Assembly (NCBI GenBank): GCA_022826825.1
Contig: JAJDUD010000032.1
Location: 1-61,184, forward strand
Direction of reading: 5' to 3'
DNA from: Acidobacteriota bacterium
Lineage (GTDB): Bacteria; Acidobacteriota; Vicinamibacteria; Marinacidobacterales; Marinacidobacteraceae
DNA length: 61,184 nucleotides
Of the stretch, positions 59,539-61,184 are shown in pieces (position 1 is the first letter of the stretch; each line of letters opens with the position of its first letter). The notes under the pieces were generated by a model. That model did not search any database, was not told the origin of the DNA, and worked only from the letters and a program-made list of their open reading frames with translations. The translations under genes and the position numbers were made by a program.

Positions 59539-59547
59539 TCAACGAGC

Positions 59548-59553
59548 AGTGTA
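59548..59553 (-). promoter_or_regulatory. -10-like box of subfamily B copy 3
   Basis: TACACT on the minus strand, about 42 bases before the TTG start. No clear -35. Confidence 0.35.
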
Positions 59554-59725
59554 CCGGGAATGTTCCGTCCATTCCGAACGCGTTCCGCGGCCGGACCTGC
59601 GGGGACGAATGCTTGATCAGGATGCCGGCACCCGCGGGCCCGGGGGGCCGCGGAAGGGCATGTCGCTGTTCGTTCTCGCAGGACAGAGCGCCCGGAACTC
59701 CGACCCGCCTATACAGTCGGCGGCG

Positions 59726-60325
59726 ATGAGTGTCGGTGAAGCCGTCATCGGGGCCTCCGTCCACTACGGGCGAGCCGAACTGGTCACTCTGGCGGTCGGA
59801 GACGGCGCTCCCCGATTCCTCGACCGGCGGCGCGTCGAGCTGATCGGCGAAGGCCTCCCAAGCGCGCCCTACCACCACGAGGCCCTGGAACTGGACATCG
59901 GGGCGGCAACCGCCCTGGTGGATCGGGTGAGGCGGTCGGTGGCCGAACACGCGAGCGCTGCGATCTCCACCATGCTGGCGACCTGGCGCGCCGCGATGCT
60001 GATCCTGCCGGCGAGTCCTTGTGGCCGCCTACCCGGCTCACTGGCCGAGGTGCTCGGCTCGCGTCCGCTGACCCTCGCCGCCGACGGCATGCTCTACCGC
60101 GAGTCGCTGGCCCAGGCCGCATTCGAACTCGGCCTGGACGTCCGGAGATACCCCCGCAAGACCGACCCGGCGCTGCTGGCGGCCGAAGCGATGGGGGTGC
60201 AGGTCGCCGACGTCCATGCGCTCATCGCCCGGTTCGGCCGCGAGGCAGGACCGCCGTGGCGCAAGGACCACAAGGTGGCGGCCGCCGCCGCCCTCAGCGT
60301 CCTCGGAAGCCAAATTCGTCTCTGA
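59726..60325 (+). CDS. Conserved hypothetical protein, possibly RNase H-like fold
   Basis: 199 residues from ATG (MSVGEAVIGASVHYGRAELV); an ATG 22 codons earlier is also open. No signal or membrane segment. The order of elements (IGASVHYG at the N-terminus, ALELDIGAATALVDRVR, then TLAADGMLYRESLAQAAFE and PPWRKDHKVAAAAALSVL at the C-terminus) recalls a conserved hypothetical family and hints at an RNase H/actin-like layout, but no catalytic acids are clearly placed. Function unknown. It diverges from the DUF5916 array. Confidence 0.65.
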   Translation: MSVGEAVIGASVHYGRAELVTLAVGDGAPRFLDRRRVELIGEGLPSAPYHHEALELDIGAATALVDRVRRSVAEHASAAISTMLATWRAAMLILPASPCGRLPGSLAEVLGSRPLTLAADGMLYRESLAQAAFELGLDVRRYPRKTDPALLAAEAMGVQVADVHALIARFGREAGPPWRKDHKVAAAAALSVLGSQIRL

Positions 60326-60432
60326 GCCCGCCACGAACGGCGGCCGTAGAGGCCCGTTGCGGACGACTTTTCCTCGAAACGACGCGAAATCGGCCTCCCG
60401 CGGGAATTTTTCGGCGCGATTCGCGTCTATGT

Positions 60433-60456
60433 CTTCGAGGGACCGAGTCCCCGAAG
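60433..60456 (+). promoter_or_regulatory. Hairpin abutting the ribosome binding site of the coiled-coil gene
   Basis: CTTCG-A-GGGAC-CGA-GTCCC-CGAAG: ten base pairs with a single bulged A. The next bases are GGAG, the ribosome binding site, and the ATG is at 60467. No T-tract follows, so it is not a terminator. Confidence 0.5.
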
Positions 60457-60466
60457 GGAGAACCGA

Positions 60467-60856
60467 ATGAGCCCAGTGACGAAGACCGGTGCGAAACAGA
60501 GACCCGCCACGGTTGCGACGGACCAGCCCGGAACCTATTCTGTCGCCGACCTCCTCCGCGCGATGCTTGCCGACAACGCTCCGGCCACCGCCGCGACCCT
60601 CGTCGGCGTGCTCCAGAATCTGGTGGATCGGGTGAACGCGCTGGAGTTGCGGGTGGACAAGCTCGAAGTCCGCATGGAAGGGCTTGAGGCCCGCATGGAC
60701 AAGCTCGAGGCCCGCATGGACAAGCTCGAGGCTCGGGTCGCCGCCCTCGAAACGGCGGTTGCGGCGTTGGCGGCGCGGTTCGACACCACCCAGCGGCTGC
60801 AGTGGGCCACTCTCGGGGCGCTCATCGTCTTCGGGGTCGCCAGTTTCGCCCGCTGA
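60467..60856 (+). CDS. Coiled-coil protein with C-terminal membrane anchor
   Basis: 129 residues. About 40 N-terminal residues (TYSVADLLRAMLADNAPATA) are followed by a heptad coiled coil (about 50-100) with LExRMDKLEARMDKLEAR units, and a C-terminal hydrophobic segment WATLGALIVFGVASFA ending in Arg. This is the layout of a tail-anchored, probably oligomeric inner-membrane protein. Function unrecognised. The start has GGAG 6 bases upstream, preceded by a hairpin. Confidence 0.75.
   Translation: MSPVTKTGAKQRPATVATDQPGTYSVADLLRAMLADNAPATAATLVGVLQNLVDRVNALELRVDKLEVRMEGLEARMDKLEARMDKLEARVAALETAVAALAARFDTTQRLQWATLGALIVFGVASFAR
60641..60745 (+). repeat. Five 21-nt tandem repeats in the coiled-coil gene
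   Basis: Units start at 60641, 60662, 60683, 60704 and 60725, each coding one heptad. Units 3 and 4 differ at one base; the others are diverged. The number of heptads can change by unequal exchange without a frameshift. Confidence 0.8.
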
Positions 60857-60874
60857 GGCGCGCGAGGCGCCATC

Positions 60875-61048
60875 GCCGGCGCGCAGCGCCGGGCGGAAAG
60901 TGTGAAAGGAGGCTGGCCCCCTCTCACAAAAACAGCGAGGCCAAATCGCAACTCTCCGCCACGCGCCGCCGGCGGCGCGCAAGGGAAGTCGTCCTAGCCG
61001 GCGCGAAGCGCCGGCCGGGGGGAAAGTGTGAAAGGGGGGCTGGCCCCC
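60875..61048. repeat. Direct repeat pair
   Basis: Copies 60875-60931 and 60997-61048 share the palindrome with core GCGCCGG, then GGAAAGTGTGAAAGG(A/G)GG and CTGGCCCCC. The first copy can extend into a stem GTGA...TCAC followed by a short A-run. Confidence 0.65.
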
Positions 61049-61131
61049 ATAAGCGCTAACTTATTTTGCTACTCAAATCGGCGGGCGAGTTGGTTCAGGC
61101 GTCTTCGAGGGGCCTCGGCAAGTGCGCGGGA

Positions 61132-61153
61132 GATCCGGGACCAATCCCGGATC
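61132..61153. repeat. Perfect inverted repeat
   Basis: GATCCGGGA-CCAA-TCCCGGATC. No T-tract on either side. It could be an operator or a stem near a gene beyond the window edge. Confidence 0.5.
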
Positions 61154-61184
61154 ATGCGGGAGAGGCCCACCGGAGGCCGAATCG

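Larger units (their letters stand above)
60857..61184. other. Gene-free right end with repeats
   Basis: No gene seen. Two direct repeats of about 52-57 bp lie at 60875-60931 and 60997-61048, each with a GCCGGCGCG(C/A)AGCGCCGG palindrome followed by GGAAAGTGTGAAAGG and CTGGCCCCC. A perfect 9-bp inverted repeat with CCAA loop lies at 61132-61153. The stretch 61050-61130 shows nothing recognisable. Confidence 0.6.

Noticed and set aside
56858..60325. A plus-strand open frame of 1155 codons opposite the last DUF5916 gene
   Set aside because: Only the final 199 codons (from 59726) look like a protein; the rest is the antisense of the DUF5916 gene.

Overview
The window is about 61 kb of very GC-rich bacterial DNA. 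It has long open frames on all strands, frequent GTG and TTG starts, and stop/start overlaps within operons. A run of seven paralogous outer-membrane DUF5916/CBM9-type proteins, a fused IcmF mutase, KorAB and many secreted or lipidated proteins point to a Gram-negative lineage such as Gemmatimonadota. That placement is inferred from gene content; no rRNA is present to confirm it. No CRISPR array, transposase or phage gene was seen.

Layout. 1-1.1 kb: repeat-rich DNA, then a Gly-Cys-Leu tRNA cluster. 1.2-7.3 kb (minus): yraN, cysS, a SpoIIE-type phosphatase / RsbW-like kinase / STAS partner-switching set, ribF and a DUF1844 gene. 7.4-8.1 kb: mazG, reading away. 8.7-12.8 kb (minus): comEC, a conserved hypothetical, birA. 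13.3-17.1 kb (minus): icmF with an extra free-standing B12-binding subunit. 17.2-19.4 kb (minus): rpsA followed by an HU/IHF gene, behind a good sigma-70 promoter. 20-27 kb (plus): korAB, an EamA permease, pdxST and a catalytically degenerate sigma-54-activator-like protein. 27.3-32.1 kb (minus): pal with a 23-proline tract, then pyrF, pyrD, pyrK and gspE, overlapping tightly. 32.3-40.7 kb: a second HU, a propeller-amidohydrolase, a beta-lactamase-fold hydrolase, an SDF symporter, a CitE-like lyase, two secreted unknowns and an orphan RHH protein.

40.9-59.5 kb is the accessory highlight. Seven minus-strand DUF5916 genes form two subfamilies (four, then three), separated by one plus-strand lipoprotein gene with an HExxH zinc-protease motif. 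That gene is preceded by what looks like a three-way-junction RNA leader whose closing stem ends one base before the start codon. The last 1.5 kb holds a conserved hypothetical gene and a coiled-coil, C-terminally anchored protein built from 21-nt repeats.

Gene-free gaps are filled by a family of palindromic repeats. Two classes of roughly 190-200 bp elements have 22-25 bp terminal inverted repeats that are themselves palindromes (REPIN/MITE-like), and single palindromes sit just after several stop codons. Housekeeping functions therefore form compact operons, while the unusual material is the DUF5916 array with its embedded metallopeptidase and the repeat family.
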